Below, in pieces: positions 38,393 to 47,476 of a stretch of 63,152 bases of DNA (position 1 is its first letter; every line of letters starts with the position of its first letter). The stretch is from a virus. The stretch lies in IMG/VR virus record IMGVR_UViG_3300009506_000026, positions 1 to 63,152 of that record; one strand, written 5' to 3'. Made by a program: the position numbers and the translations under genes. Under the pieces are notes generated by a model. It saw only the letters and a list, made by a program, of their open reading frames with translations, was not told the DNA's origin and ran no database searches.

Positions 38393-38970
38393 TCCACCAA
38401 ACCTTTTCCAATATCGTAATACATTACACAAAACCTACCAAGCTTATCCAATGTGTATTGCTTTATATTCAAATGTGAATAATTATAGTTGCTCATAATC
38501 GTTCCTATCCTACGAGCAATCACCCCTTTGTGAAAATCATCCACAACCAAATAAGTTCCCGTATTAACAAATTGGGATAAAACTGTTTCCAAATACTTAT
38601 GTCTATGCCCAGTAACATCGATATCATAAAAGATCAGATCAAAGGCTTTATTGGCTCCTTTTATCTCTGGCCAAATAAAAAAACCTTCGCTTCCCAATTC
38701 ATGCTTCTTAGAGAAAGCTTTACTTTTCTGTAGCCATCCTTTATTGGCATCCACAGACCAAATATCTGTATCCAAATTATTCCTCTTTTTATACAATCGA
38801 AAGGCACAACTGCTTATTCCACTACCAAGATCCAAGATACTCTCCGCTTGTTTTCTCCTGAACATTCTCATCAAAAATAAACAGCATTCTAAGGATGCCG
38901 CCATTCCTGATATCGTACTTGTATATTCTTCATGAATCGCCGTAAACTCTTCCTTCAATTGTTCATCCAT
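38389..38970 (-). CDS. SAM-dependent methyltransferase-like protein, 193 aa
   Basis: SILDLGSGISSCAFRL is the SAM loop and IWSVDANKGWLQ the acidic second strand; IFYDIDVTGHRHKYLE and YLVVDDFHKG fit the Methyltransf_24-type family. Target likely a sugar hydroxyl or a small metabolite. It lies between a GT-B enzyme and the PIG-L deacetylase with overlaps at both ends. Confidence 0.72.
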   Translation of the reverse strand: MDEQLKEEFTAIHEEYTSTISGMAASLECCLFLMRMFRRKQAESILDLGSGISSCAFRLYKKRNNLDTDIWSVDANKGWLQKSKAFSKKHELGSEGFFIWPEIKGANKAFDLIFYDIDVTGHRHKYLETVLSQFVNTGTYLVVDDFHKGVIARRIGTIMSNYNYSHLNIKQYTLDKLGRFCVMYYDIGKGLVE

Positions 38971-40096
38971 TGATCATCTCATATTCTTCTAGTAAAGATT
39001 GAATTCCTTGTGATGGGTCACTCGCCGTCAACATGGTGAAAAGTTTTTTCATTTGGGGCAAAACGACCTGCTCTATCCCGAACGATCTTTCATAATACAT
39101 ATACACACTCGTTTTGTCTGAGAAGTCTCGGGATCCAAGTTCTCCTTTAATCACACGGGCTATTTGTCTAAAGTCATCACTGTTATTTATGACTGTGCAA
39201 ACATCGGGGTTGGAAGATATTAAAGGATGGTGTCTATGTGGGAAGGACATAATCACTCGGGTTCCACATCGGAGAGCCTCAAGAGGTCCTCTATCATTTT
39301 GTCCATGTCCCCCTAAAAATAACGCCAACTTGGATTTATTCAAAATCTCACAAACTTCATTTCGGGGAACCATCCCTGTCATTCTAATTCTCAAATCATG
39401 ATCCAAAATATCCTGTAGGATTCCATTTGTAAATGTACCATGAGTTTTTCTGCCCGGGAGAATACAATTAAGCTTTTCCCCATATAACTTTTGGTACTCA
39501 ATCGCCACCTTCACCCCTCTCCATTGAGCCTTCTTGTCATGAATATGTGAACACCCAATACACACATCATAAATCTTAGGGGTCTTGATTGGACGAAAAA
39601 TGTAAGGATTCACTGGCTTTCTAAAATCTAAAAACAATCTGTTGTTCCTTCGGTCATACCAGTCCTTGCCACTTAAATCATCAAACACAATATCCCAAAA
39701 TTTCCACCTTTGTCTTCCCGTATTTGCAGCATATAAAAGTAACCAATGCTTTCCCTTCAATTCATTCAACAGATTAAACCAACTACGAAATCCCCCTCTT
39801 GCCCAAATAATATCTCCCTCCTTCAAAAACTCTCTCAGAACTTCAAAATGAGGGATCACATAACACTGGTGTCCTTCCAACGATGTTTGTCCTGTATTTC
39901 TTCCTGACTCCGCAAAGATCAAAACATCGTCAACGATTGCCTCCTCCTTCATCCTTTTTATTATTTGGAAGTATCCTTCAGTACCAAGACCGGAGTTCTC
40001 TCTTAGATACTCACAATGGGATTTCTTTCGTCTATCCCAAGGTTGATTCACCTCTCCACAACTGCCCCCCATATATATAAAAATCAACCTATTCAT
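38963..40096 (-). CDS. GT-B glycosyltransferase, 377 aa
   Basis: Start at 40096, the ATG that overlaps the sulfotransferase stop. The C-terminal Rossmann domain shows IYDVCIGCSHIH, LNCILPGRK, then a donor-binding helix region (KLALFLGGHGQNDRGPLEALRCGTRVI), with the GPLEAL corresponding to the GT4 EX7E region. Probably transfers from a nucleotide sugar. N-terminal domain diverged. Substrate unknown. Confidence 0.72.
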   Translation of the reverse strand: MNRLIFIYMGGSCGEVNQPWDRRKKSHCEYLRENSGLGTEGYFQIIKRMKEEAIVDDVLIFAESGRNTGQTSLEGHQCYVIPHFEVLREFLKEGDIIWARGGFRSWFNLLNELKGKHWLLLYAANTGRQRWKFWDIVFDDLSGKDWYDRRNNRLFLDFRKPVNPYIFRPIKTPKIYDVCIGCSHIHDKKAQWRGVKVAIEYQKLYGEKLNCILPGRKTHGTFTNGILQDILDHDLRIRMTGMVPRNEVCEILNKSKLALFLGGHGQNDRGPLEALRCGTRVIMSFPHRHHPLISSNPDVCTVINNSDDFRQIARVIKGELGSRDFSDKTSVYMYYERSFGIEQVVLPQMKKLFTMLTASDPSQGIQSLLEEYEMING

Positions 40097-40839
40097 TTCA
40101 TCCACGTATTTTTTATTACTCTTTCTTCTAATTTTCTGTAATCCAACAAAGGTAAAGGCGCTTTTATTCTATTTTTATGATTATAGATTCTACCACAAAT
40201 GAACCGATGGTCTCTTAGTTTTATTTTCTCTGGGTCTCCCAACTCTAAAAAATTAGCAATCCTGTTAAAATTCCCTTTATCCTTTATCATATTCGCTGAA
40301 ATGTAGATCGCCTTCCCACCCCCTCTCTCCACCTCTCTTTTATATTTTCTCATACGATGCTCAATCTCCAAAGTATACCAATAACAAAGCTCGTAAGGAG
40401 TTCTTCTTTTCCAATCACCCAGTCTTGTTACATTCTCAGGGTGAGAAGGCGATATCGCAAATATATTTCCCCTTTCAGTCGTCCCTGGAATTAGATCCAA
40501 TGATAAAAAACTTTTTGCTATCTTCCTTCGATTTCTCTTGATCAATAATAAATCAGGCACATAACCTAAATCCAATAAGGGGTAGAAAAAATACTTACAA
40601 AATCCATGACTCATTTCCATGTAAATTTCTCTCCCCTCTACCAAATTCTCAATGGAGGGAAGTTTCTCTGTCCTTAAAAAGGTTCTGAAATCATCAAAAG
40701 TTTTGTTTTCATGAGAGAAGTGGATAAAAGAGGGGAAGGGCTCGTGGTAGGAAGCGACTTTTCGAAAAAGACCAAAAAGAATAGACAAGAATCTTGTCCC
40801 TGTTCTCCCAGCCGTTACTGTAAAGATCATTCTTTTCAC
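40093..40839 (-). CDS. Sulfotransferase-like protein, 248 aa (GTG start)
   Basis: FTVTAGRTGTRFLSILF is the 5'-phosphosulfate-binding loop (the sulfotransferase version of a P-loop, 7-23); HEPFPS and LLIKRNRRKIAKSFLS (3'-phosphate-binding region, Arg/Ser) follow. Enzymes of this fold transfer sulfate from PAPS to sugars, proteins or lipids. In this setting sulfation of a glycan is likely. Follows a 90-base gap with a long hairpin. Start at GTG 40839 (AAAGGAAAG upstream); an ATG nine bases later is possible. Confidence 0.75.
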   Translation of the reverse strand: MKRMIFTVTAGRTGTRFLSILFGLFRKVASYHEPFPSFIHFSHENKTFDDFRTFLRTEKLPSIENLVEGREIYMEMSHGFCKYFFYPLLDLGYVPDLLLIKRNRRKIAKSFLSLDLIPGTTERGNIFAISPSHPENVTRLGDWKRRTPYELCYWYTLEIEHRMRKYKREVERGGGKAIYISANMIKDKGNFNRIANFLELGDPEKIKLRDHRFICGRIYNHKNRIKAPLPLLDYRKLEERVIKNTWMK

Positions 40840-40857
40840 GGTCTTTCCTTTATTGGG

Positions 40858-40929
40858 CCCCTCCCTACCGACGGTATTGGGTGACTGCCTTTTATTGTTC
40901 CACCTGCTTTCCTATCGTGTAGGGAAGGG
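40858..40929 (-). other. Long-range stem in the intergenic region before the sulfotransferase
   Basis: On the minus strand the 5' part (40929-40919) and the 3' part (40868-40858) pair over 11 bp with only one G-U pair; about 50 bases, including a GGTG/CACC pair, lie inside. The first arm begins just after the stop codon of the GT4 gene. There is no T-run after the stem. It is likely an RNA structural element (processing or translation control). Confidence 0.5.
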
Positions 40930-42195
40930 TTACCAAGCCTGTATTGCCTCCTGCATTACTGGAGCATAATATCTAAAATAAAGTGAATCCATGTTATAGG
41001 TCTGTCGGCAAAATGTCTTTACCTTTAACACCTCACTTTGTCTCAGTCTCGCCACAATTGTATGAGCAATGGCGGCCCAATATTGCTCATTAGGGGGATT
41101 AAAATTTCTATGGAAACTACCAAACTCAAAATACAGAGCCTCGTGATTTGTAATCTCCACTTGGTTATCTAAGGATCTATTTAAAACTAACAAGGTGCCC
41201 GAGGCGGCGGCTTCGGGCACCACTAAACCAAAACTCTCCTCTCTTGTTGGAAAAATGAAAAGATTACTTAATAGAAATAGTTGGGATATCATGTGTTTGG
41301 GAATGCCTACATCATATTTGGGTGACTCAAATTCAGAAGTAAATATAATCTCCTTTCCCACAAACAATCCCTTTTCCTTTGCAATTTGCTTGTACCTATC
41401 AACATCTTCCTTCTGTTGTTTCCCTGTTGCCCATTGACAAGCTACTACTAAACAAATCGAAAAACCCATTGCCTTTAACTCACTAAAGATGGTGATTACT
41501 TCGGCAACCCTTTTAGCCTCAAGTCTATCAACGGAAGCAGGGAGCAATTGCACAATATCCGCTTGCATTACGGAAGGGTTTTGATCTATGAATCGCAGGG
41601 TATCTTCGTGGAAATCAAAGAAGGTTCTTGGATCTTTTATGTGTGGGATTATTCTCACATTATCATCCATCCCCCTGTACTGCTCCGCCACTCTTGTTCT
41701 ATAGGAAGCAGTAGGGAATACCAACTTATGATTTTTTCCATATGTCTGGATGTTCCACCAATCTCTCGCCACGGAGGGCATACTGTGAATCCAATGTAAC
41801 CACCGGGTATCAGGCATTCTTCTACCCACTTCAATGCAGGCTAAACCATAAGGCAAATTCCACCCAGTGAACACAAAATCATGTGTAAAGATGATTTTAA
41901 TCCCCGTTGATTCCAGTTCTTTGCAAAGAGCATTTGCAGTAGTATTAACAAGGAGCTTATGCTCGGCGGACATTTTGTATTGACTTTTGTAATCAACAAG
42001 GTGAGAGAAGGGAATTGATTTGTGCAAGGTTACTTCGGCAGGGAAAGTTTCTCCATTGTACCCCGAATTTACGAATAAGTGAACCTCATGCCCATGCCTG
42101 TTGAGCATCATTACTTGATCCTTCACGATGCCTGTTAGACTGTAGCCGGGCTGAAATTCCATGAACGTGGTTAGAATCGCAACTTTTTCTTTCAT
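40930..42195 (-). CDS. GT4-type glycosyltransferase, 421 aa
   Basis: I chose the ATG at 42195 behind AAGGAGAAAAAA; the ATG at 42210 lacks a clear site. EVHLFVNSGYNGE is the N-terminal Rossmann region; VVACQWATGK, FIFPTREESFGLVVPEAAASG (EX7E) and the later DNQVEITNHEALYFEF give the GT4 C-terminal domain. It is the first gene of the island after the predicted promoter (42266-42238). Sugar unknown. Confidence 0.85.
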   Translation of the reverse strand: MKEKVAILTTFMEFQPGYSLTGIVKDQVMMLNRHGHEVHLFVNSGYNGETFPAEVTLHKSIPFSHLVDYKSQYKMSAEHKLLVNTTANALCKELESTGIKIIFTHDFVFTGWNLPYGLACIEVGRRMPDTRWLHWIHSMPSVARDWWNIQTYGKNHKLVFPTASYRTRVAEQYRGMDDNVRIIPHIKDPRTFFDFHEDTLRFIDQNPSVMQADIVQLLPASVDRLEAKRVAEVITIFSELKAMGFSICLVVACQWATGKQQKEDVDRYKQIAKEKGLFVGKEIIFTSEFESPKYDVGIPKHMISQLFLLSNLFIFPTREESFGLVVPEAAASGTLLVLNRSLDNQVEITNHEALYFEFGSFHRNFNPPNEQYWAAIAHTIVARLRQSEVLKVKTFCRQTYNMDSLYFRYYAPVMQEAIQAW

Positions 42196-42237
42196 TTTTT
42201 TCTCCTTCATTATGATTGAATTCCTAAGTTTATTTTC

Positions 42238-42266
42238 TTATTAATTGGGCGTTTATGTTTAGTCAA
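42238..42266 (-). promoter_or_regulatory. Sigma70-like promoter for the glycan island (minus strand)
   Basis: On the minus strand TTGACT (42266-42261), a 17-base spacer, and TAATAA (42243-42238). It lies directly after the stop of the tail-tip gene and upstream of the GT4 gene, with a predicted transcript start near 42231. The spacing and both boxes are good. It would let the island be expressed separately from the late structural genes. Confidence 0.55.
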
Positions 42267-42269
42267 GCG

Positions 42270-45200
42270 TTATGAATAGCCCTGACATTCATACATTGAT
42301 ATTTCGGCGCACCCCGACTGGTAACTTCCTCCTCCCTGAGCTTCCGTGATTCTCCATCTATAATATTCATAATTTATCCCATTCGGAAATATCCAAGACT
42401 TTTCCTCTCCTTGTGCCCACGATAGTCCAGATTGACTATAGACGGTTGATTCCTCTCCTGAAAAATCTCCTGTACTTGAACCCTCCAGTACCCAAGACTT
42501 GGGAGCATACCCTATCGGTAATGGAGCCCATCTAATTACCAACCGCTCAATGTTCTTTGAGGCTGTTAAATGAAGTTTAATCCATGCATCTGCCGTTCCT
42601 ATGGTATCATAGGACATCCAAGCAGTTGTCTGATTGTCATCCGTCGCATTATCATCAATATAGGTGAGATATTCACTGCTGCTGCTAATTGTACTGCCTG
42701 TGGCACAATCCGATCCCCAGTCCGTACAATCCTCTGGTCCATAAAGAGTTGTTGTAGTAGTTGAGGAACAGGTGCTAGTACTCATCGTGGAACTTGTAGT
42801 TGAAAGTGTGGAACTTGTCGAGCTTGTAGTGGACAAAGTGCTGGTGGTTGAAGCTGTGGAACTGGAAGAACTGGTCGAACTCTGTGTAGAAGTGGTAGAC
42901 AAAGTGGAACTGCTAGAGCTTGTTGTAGACAACGTGCTTGTAGTTGAGGCTGTGGAACTGCTAGTAGTCGAACTTGAAGTGGTAGTTGTGGAACTTGTCG
43001 TTGTTGAAGTTGAACTAGTGGTGGACAAAGTGCTGGTTGTCGAAATTGTGGAACTGCTGGAGCTTGTTGTGGAGGCTGTGGAACTGCTGGTCGTAGTTGT
43101 TGAAGTAGTGGAACTTTGTGTTATAGATGTTGTGGTAGTCGAACTGCTTGAACAGGTCGTGGTGGTAGATGTAGTAGTGCTTGTGGTTGTAGAAGGATAC
43201 GTTGTTTCTGTTGTGGTAGTCGAACTGCTTGAACAGGTGGTTGTCGTACTGGAACTGGTCGTTGATAGGGTGCTTGTCGTGGACAAAGTGCTTGTGGTTG
43301 AAATCGTACTTGTGGTGGTAGATGTTGTGGATGTTGTCGTTGCCCCCGTTTCAGTCCAAGACTGATTATATAATTCAATATTAAATAGATACATTGGGTT
43401 GTGGTTACCGAGAGGTGTTGCAAATTCCAAATATTGCAAATCTCCTCTATTAAGCCAATTAAGATCAATCGTCCAATATTGAGTCCATTGAGGTAAAAGT
43501 ACATTGTAAATTACAGGACCAGAAGTGGTTCCTATCGTTAACCACGTATCCGCAGTAGGTGTTTCTAAGGGGTAAAAGGTTAATCTTATCTTTGCAGGTC
43601 TTAAATTATTTGCCCAATTTCCCTTTACCGACAACTTTGATACATGCATATCCCCCAAATGTGCATCTGGGTTATCATTAAATTCCCAATAATCATAATC
43701 ACCGTGCCAGGAAACCGATATGGGAGTTTCGGGTCCAGCTTGAACAGGCTCCCAACGATGATTGTCAAAAAATGAGGACCAGGGTCCTGCATACTCCACG
43801 TGTAGTTCCGCAGCATTGGTGGAATCGTAATTCTCATCCCCTGTCGCTGAATCTACCGTCATTCCCCCCCATTCATCCTCATTTAAAACTACATCTCTAT
43901 CCGATTTTACAATAACAATTAAATTTCCCCCATATCCTGGTCTGTTTATCACCTCCTGCAAAGATTCTGAAAAATCCACAGACCAAAACCATTCATGTTC
44001 ATTGGCACTTCGTATAAAAGACCATTTGGTACTAGCTGAGGTCAAAGGAAGAGCGTTATACTCCGCAATAGAAGTAGGGGCGACAGGATCATCCGCATCC
44101 ACCAAAAAGATTTCGGCAAAGGCGGAGCCCCCCTCAAGAACTGAGGAATAAGAAAAAGCACTTAATTTTAATCTTGAAGAAATAATAAGACTTTCCGGTT
44201 CAATATCTACATTTATGAATCTAAAAAAGGCATCATAATTATGAACAGTACCAGAATCGTTATCAGGACCAAAAATGATATTCCCAGTGGAGTTAAATGT
44301 TAGTTCTGTAATATGTCCATCATTTGCATTTCCTCTAACTTCCCAATAATCACTTGTCGAAGCGATTATCTTCAAAGAGGAGGAAGTCTGCCGACACTCT
44401 ATTTTTGCCCCCCTCGTACTTTGCACTATTCGGGTAACTCTGAACTTAGTGTACTCACTTATACATTGATTCAGTAGATCACGATCAAAGATTTCAAAAG
44501 GGGTAAACTCAAATTGGATAATATCCCCTTTATCAATTTCTGATAAATAGTCCCCACCATCAAATTCACAAATCAATCGAGGTTGTCTGTTTTCTCCAAG
44601 TACCCACCCTGCAAAAGATAGGGCCTGTGATTCCCCAACAACAAAATCTAAATCTATTGGTTCCCCTGTTAATTGACCATAAATATCTTGACTATCTGCA
44701 TCCTCTACCTCTATTACACTTTTTGACTTCTCAAGTTCTGATTTATTTCTTTCGGACCACTCTTTGGCATAGCTAATTAAAAATCGATTTCTAAGTTCGG
44801 AACGCTTGGTAAAACGCGATCTTGCGGTATTAAGAAAAATTCTCCCCTCATTGATCGTCTTATCGGAAGTGGTATTATCTGGGATATACTTTAGATGGTG
44901 CTCACCTAAACTATGGAACCAAGCACTCTTAGCTTGAAAAGCTATATTGGATACTAATTCCAGGACGTTCGGCGCTTCCGTTATAACTACTCCAAGAACA
45001 ATCGCTTCCGCCACGTAATTGGTGTGTGCGGTATTAAAATCAGCATTAAAATTATCTACCGACTCTCCACAATAATTAATCAAAAAATGTTGAATAATTT
45101 TCCCTGGGTATTCCAATAACTGACCCGATATTCCATACCCCCTACTTTGAATATCTGCTGATACTCTACCCCCTAATACTGTGTCCGCCACACTGTTTCC

Positions 45201-46736
45201 CGTTATATCCACAGTGCCAACTTTTGTGACATTCGAGGTTGTTTCTAATGGCTCAGTCTTAAATTCTATCCAAGCCAAAGAAACAAATACATATCCTAAG
45301 GAATTGCTCCCCCCTCTTAATAGGTCTCCTGTTAAATTATTTATTTTATCCCATGTGTCACACAAAGAATTAACATTATACCAATTACTTTTGAAGGTTC
45401 CCGTTGTACTTTCTTGAATATATCTATTAGCCCATGTAAATTTCATGTTGCAGTTGTTATCTATAAATGGAATATGCATACAAAGACGAAATTGAAGGGG
45501 TGTCTTGTCAGGAATCTCATACATTGCCTTACTGAGTTCCACTTCACACCCCGCATTTTTTATTTCCCCCCAATCCGTCAAGTTACCATTAACCAAATTC
45601 TCAGGAAAATTTACCCATCCCCCAGAACTGATTTTTTCAGCTATTTCAAATTCCCAAACTTCATATAAATCCTCGCCATGAGCATGACCCCCATCATTTA
45701 CATCAATGGAATCATCTACCTCTATATTAAACTGCTTTTCTATAGAGGGTTTCGCCGTAAATTTAATTACAGCCATCCCGGGGTAATCCTCATGTTCATC
45801 CCCCGTTTGCCCCGTATAAGCCACAAAGTTAGTAATCTGTCGTACCCATTCACCCGTGGTTCGATTCTCAATATAAATGGCATCAAACGATTTTATTGGG
45901 TGGTCCATAGCGAAAAGATACTCAGTTTGTATTTCCGCTATAGTCGTGCCTGCTTTATGTTCCGCCTGTGTAGTTTCCGCATACCCTCGAGAGCACCCCA
46001 TAAAAGAATTTCCTGAAATGTAGCTATAACTGATTTGTTCAAAATCAAGTTGTATAACTCCCCCTCCAACTGGAAACTTTGAGGTGTCCGTCGATTCAAA
46101 AAATGAAACACTGTCGCTAATATCTGCCACCAATGAGGTTAATGATCCCGAATCTACCCCCAAAAAAGGCATCTTTAAAATTCTACCATAAGCGATGGGG
46201 AATAACTTACCAACATCGTCAGGGTCCGCGCCGGGGTAAGACTCGGAAGTACAAAAGTTTCCCTGAAATTTATTTATTAGGGACACCTCGTTGGAAGTCA
46301 AATAGACCCTAACTCTGTCCACTCCTTCATTCTCAACATCCTCTATTTCTCCCTTAAAAATTAAATCCTTATCCTCAGCAGCCGAAGCCCCCTCAAAAAT
46401 TCGATAAATACTAACGGAGGAATACATAGGAGGAGAGGAACCAAATAACAAAGAAAAATTTCCCAAAGTTCCAATACTTACATTATTTGCCACCACAAAA
46501 CTTGCATTGCCTGGATCAGGGGTGCTTCCATCAAATCTAATGTCTCCTGAATCAAGGTCTCCCCATTCGAGTACTAAAGGTTCATAAATTTGTGAATTAA
46601 AAATAAAAGTAGAAGTACCAAACAATCTGTCACATAGATAATAGGTAGAGGAATCAAGAGTGATTTCGACAAGCCAAATAGGCTCCGTATGAGGAGAATC
46701 GATCTTTGTTTGATTAAAGGAACTTAGAGTTTTCAT
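42270..46736 (-). CDS. Tail-tip/receptor-binding protein with mucin-like linker and C-terminal discoidin-like domain, 1488 aa
   Basis: Residues 1-1130: long beta-rich structural region typical of tail-tip proteins, opening with SFNQTKIDSPHTEPIWLVEI. Residues about 1133-1330 are almost all Ser/Thr with a few Leu, Ile, Cys and Ala (42747-43340 in DNA). The C-terminal domain (about 1331-1488) has CTDWGSDCATG and then a jelly-roll resembling F5/8 type C (TAWMSYDTIGTADAWIKLHL; YYRWRITEA), a carbohydrate-binding fold. Cysteines near its ends may pair. It follows the distal tail gene by a 4-base overlap. A receptor-binding function is likely; the Ser/Thr linker is a candidate for O-glycosylation. 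Confidence 0.72.
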   Translation of the reverse strand: MKTLSSFNQTKIDSPHTEPIWLVEITLDSSTYYLCDRLFGTSTFIFNSQIYEPLVLEWGDLDSGDIRFDGSTPDPGNASFVVANNVSIGTLGNFSLLFGSSPPMYSSVSIYRIFEGASAAEDKDLIFKGEIEDVENEGVDRVRVYLTSNEVSLINKFQGNFCTSESYPGADPDDVGKLFPIAYGRILKMPFLGVDSGSLTSLVADISDSVSFFESTDTSKFPVGGGVIQLDFEQISYSYISGNSFMGCSRGYAETTQAEHKAGTTIAEIQTEYLFAMDHPIKSFDAIYIENRTTGEWVRQITNFVAYTGQTGDEHEDYPGMAVIKFTAKPSIEKQFNIEVDDSIDVNDGGHAHGEDLYEVWEFEIAEKISSGGWVNFPENLVNGNLTDWGEIKNAGCEVELSKAMYEIPDKTPLQFRLCMHIPFIDNNCNMKFTWANRYIQESTTGTFKSNWYNVNSLCDTWDKINNLTGDLLRGGSNSLGYVFVSLAWIEFKTEPLETTSNVTKVGTVDITGNSVADTVLGGRVSADIQSRGYGISGQLLEYPGKIIQHFLINYCGESVDNFNADFNTAHTNYVAEAIVLGVVITEAPNVLELVSNIAFQAKSAWFHSLGEHHLKYIPDNTTSDKTINEGRIFLNTARSRFTKRSELRNRFLISYAKEWSERNKSELEKSKSVIEVEDADSQDIYGQLTGEPIDLDFVVGESQALSFAGWVLGENRQPRLICEFDGGDYLSEIDKGDIIQFEFTPFEIFDRDLLNQCISEYTKFRVTRIVQSTRGAKIECRQTSSSLKIIASTSDYWEVRGNANDGHITELTFNSTGNIIFGPDNDSGTVHNYDAFFRFINVDIEPESLIISSRLKLSAFSYSSVLEGGSAFAEIFLVDADDPVAPTSIAEYNALPLTSASTKWSFIRSANEHEWFWSVDFSESLQEVINRPGYGGNLIVIVKSDRDVVLNEDEWGGMTVDSATGDENYDSTNAAELHVEYAGPWSSFFDNHRWEPVQAGPETPISVSWHGDYDYWEFNDNPDAHLGDMHVSKLSVKGNWANNLRPAKIRLTFYPLETPTADTWLTIGTTSGPVIYNVLLPQWTQYWTIDLNWLNRGDLQYLEFATPLGNHNPMYLFNIELYNQSWTETGATTTSTTSTTTSTISTTSTLSTTSTLSTTSSSTTTTCSSSSTTTTETTYPSTTTSTTTSTTTTCSSSSTTTTSITQSSTTSTTTTSSSTASTTSSSSSTISTTSTLSTTSSTSTTTSSTTTTSSSTTSSSTASTTSTLSTTSSSSSTLSTTSTQSSTSSSSSTASTTSTLSTTSSTSSTLSTTSSTMSTSTCSSTTTTTLYGPEDCTDWGSDCATGSTISSSSEYLTYIDDNATDDNQTTAWMSYDTIGTADAWIKLHLTASKNIERLVIRWAPLPIGYAPKSWVLEGSSTGDFSGEESTVYSQSGLSWAQGEEKSWIFPNGINYEYYRWRITEAQGGGSYQSGCAEISMYECQGYS
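42747..43340 (-). repeat. Ser/Thr-rich low-complexity tract, tail-tip protein
   Basis: About 198 codons of Ser and Thr with a few Cys, Leu, Ile, Glu, Pro and Ala. Synonymous codons (ACA, ACC, ACG, ACT, TCC, AGC, AGT and others) are mixed, so the DNA is a degenerate repeat rather than a simple trinucleotide run. This argues that amino-acid composition is under selection. The segment TTTTCSSSSTTTT occurs twice. Confidence 0.9.
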
Positions 46737-47476
46737 AACATTTCCAATAATTGTACCTGGGTTTCAGCCGTCCCCTCTGTGGTATAATTTTCATCAGGAA
46801 TAGGTGAAAAACGAGCAAGCCAATAATCCCCCTCATGATCTTTAAAGTAAAAGGGCTTTGAATAATCATCCAAATAAGAAAGCAGTTCTCTAAAACTGCT
46901 AAGAGTGAACACGGTATTGGCATGAAACAAATGATAGGAACGAGTTCTCTTTTTAGGAGAACGCTTGGAGGAAATCTCAAGGCCCCCATAAGTCGCCTGC
47001 CATTCTACAAAATCTTGGTCTTTCCCTATCGGCACATTATCAAACACCACCTGGTATTCATACCCTGCGGACATGTAAATCTCGGTGCATTGAGGGGCAA
47101 CCGCGCTTGTCGCCACCACTCTCCAATATCGTTTCGTCAAAGGGGAAGAAATCGTTTTTATAATTTGGGTATTTCCACTCTGTGTCCAACTTTCAACATT
47201 CGTCCAACTGCTACCATTAGTAGACCAATCCCAAGTCATTGCGAGACCATTAAAATTATGGCGTTCAATGGCGAGGAAATCAACCGCAAGGTCTCCTGCT
47301 GCACCCTGATCCACCTGAAATGTGATCGTTCCTCCCGTTGTATATTTCCAATAAAAATCAATTGACCTATCATAGAGTCTTGATTCGGGGTACCCGCTAT
47401 CCGCATCCCCTGTTACCGAAACACTGACCCCAGATTCCGATAGTAGATTATAAGGGAAGAATTTGATCTTAGCCAT
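46733..47476 (-). CDS. Probable distal tail protein with discoidin-like N-terminus, 247 aa
   Basis: The first 140 residues resemble a jelly-roll (IDFYWKYTTGGTITFQVD; AVDFLAIERHNFNGLAMTWDW; YWRVVATSAVAPQCTEIYM), similar to F5/8-type C domains. The C-terminal part is compact and aromatic (YWLARFSPIPDENYTTEG). Lies between the tape measure and the tail tip, the place of the distal tail (Dit) or tail-hub partner. Overlaps the tail-tip start by 4 bases. Confidence 0.6.
   Translation of the reverse strand: MAKIKFFPYNLLSESGVSVSVTGDADSGYPESRLYDRSIDFYWKYTTGGTITFQVDQGAAGDLAVDFLAIERHNFNGLAMTWDWSTNGSSWTNVESWTQSGNTQIIKTISSPLTKRYWRVVATSAVAPQCTEIYMSAGYEYQVVFDNVPIGKDQDFVEWQATYGGLEISSKRSPKKRTRSYHLFHANTVFTLSSFRELLSYLDDYSKPFYFKDHEGDYWLARFSPIPDENYTTEGTAETQVQLLEML

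Noticed and set aside
28918-42210. DNA glycosylation system (like T4 glucosylation of hydroxymethylcytosine)
   Set aside because: No hydroxymethylase or related pyrimidine-modifying gene is visible in the window; the modification genes present are of the 7-deazaguanine type.
42772-43365. Plus-strand frame rich in Val and Glu
   Set aside because: Antisense shadow of the Ser/Thr tract in the tail-tip gene.
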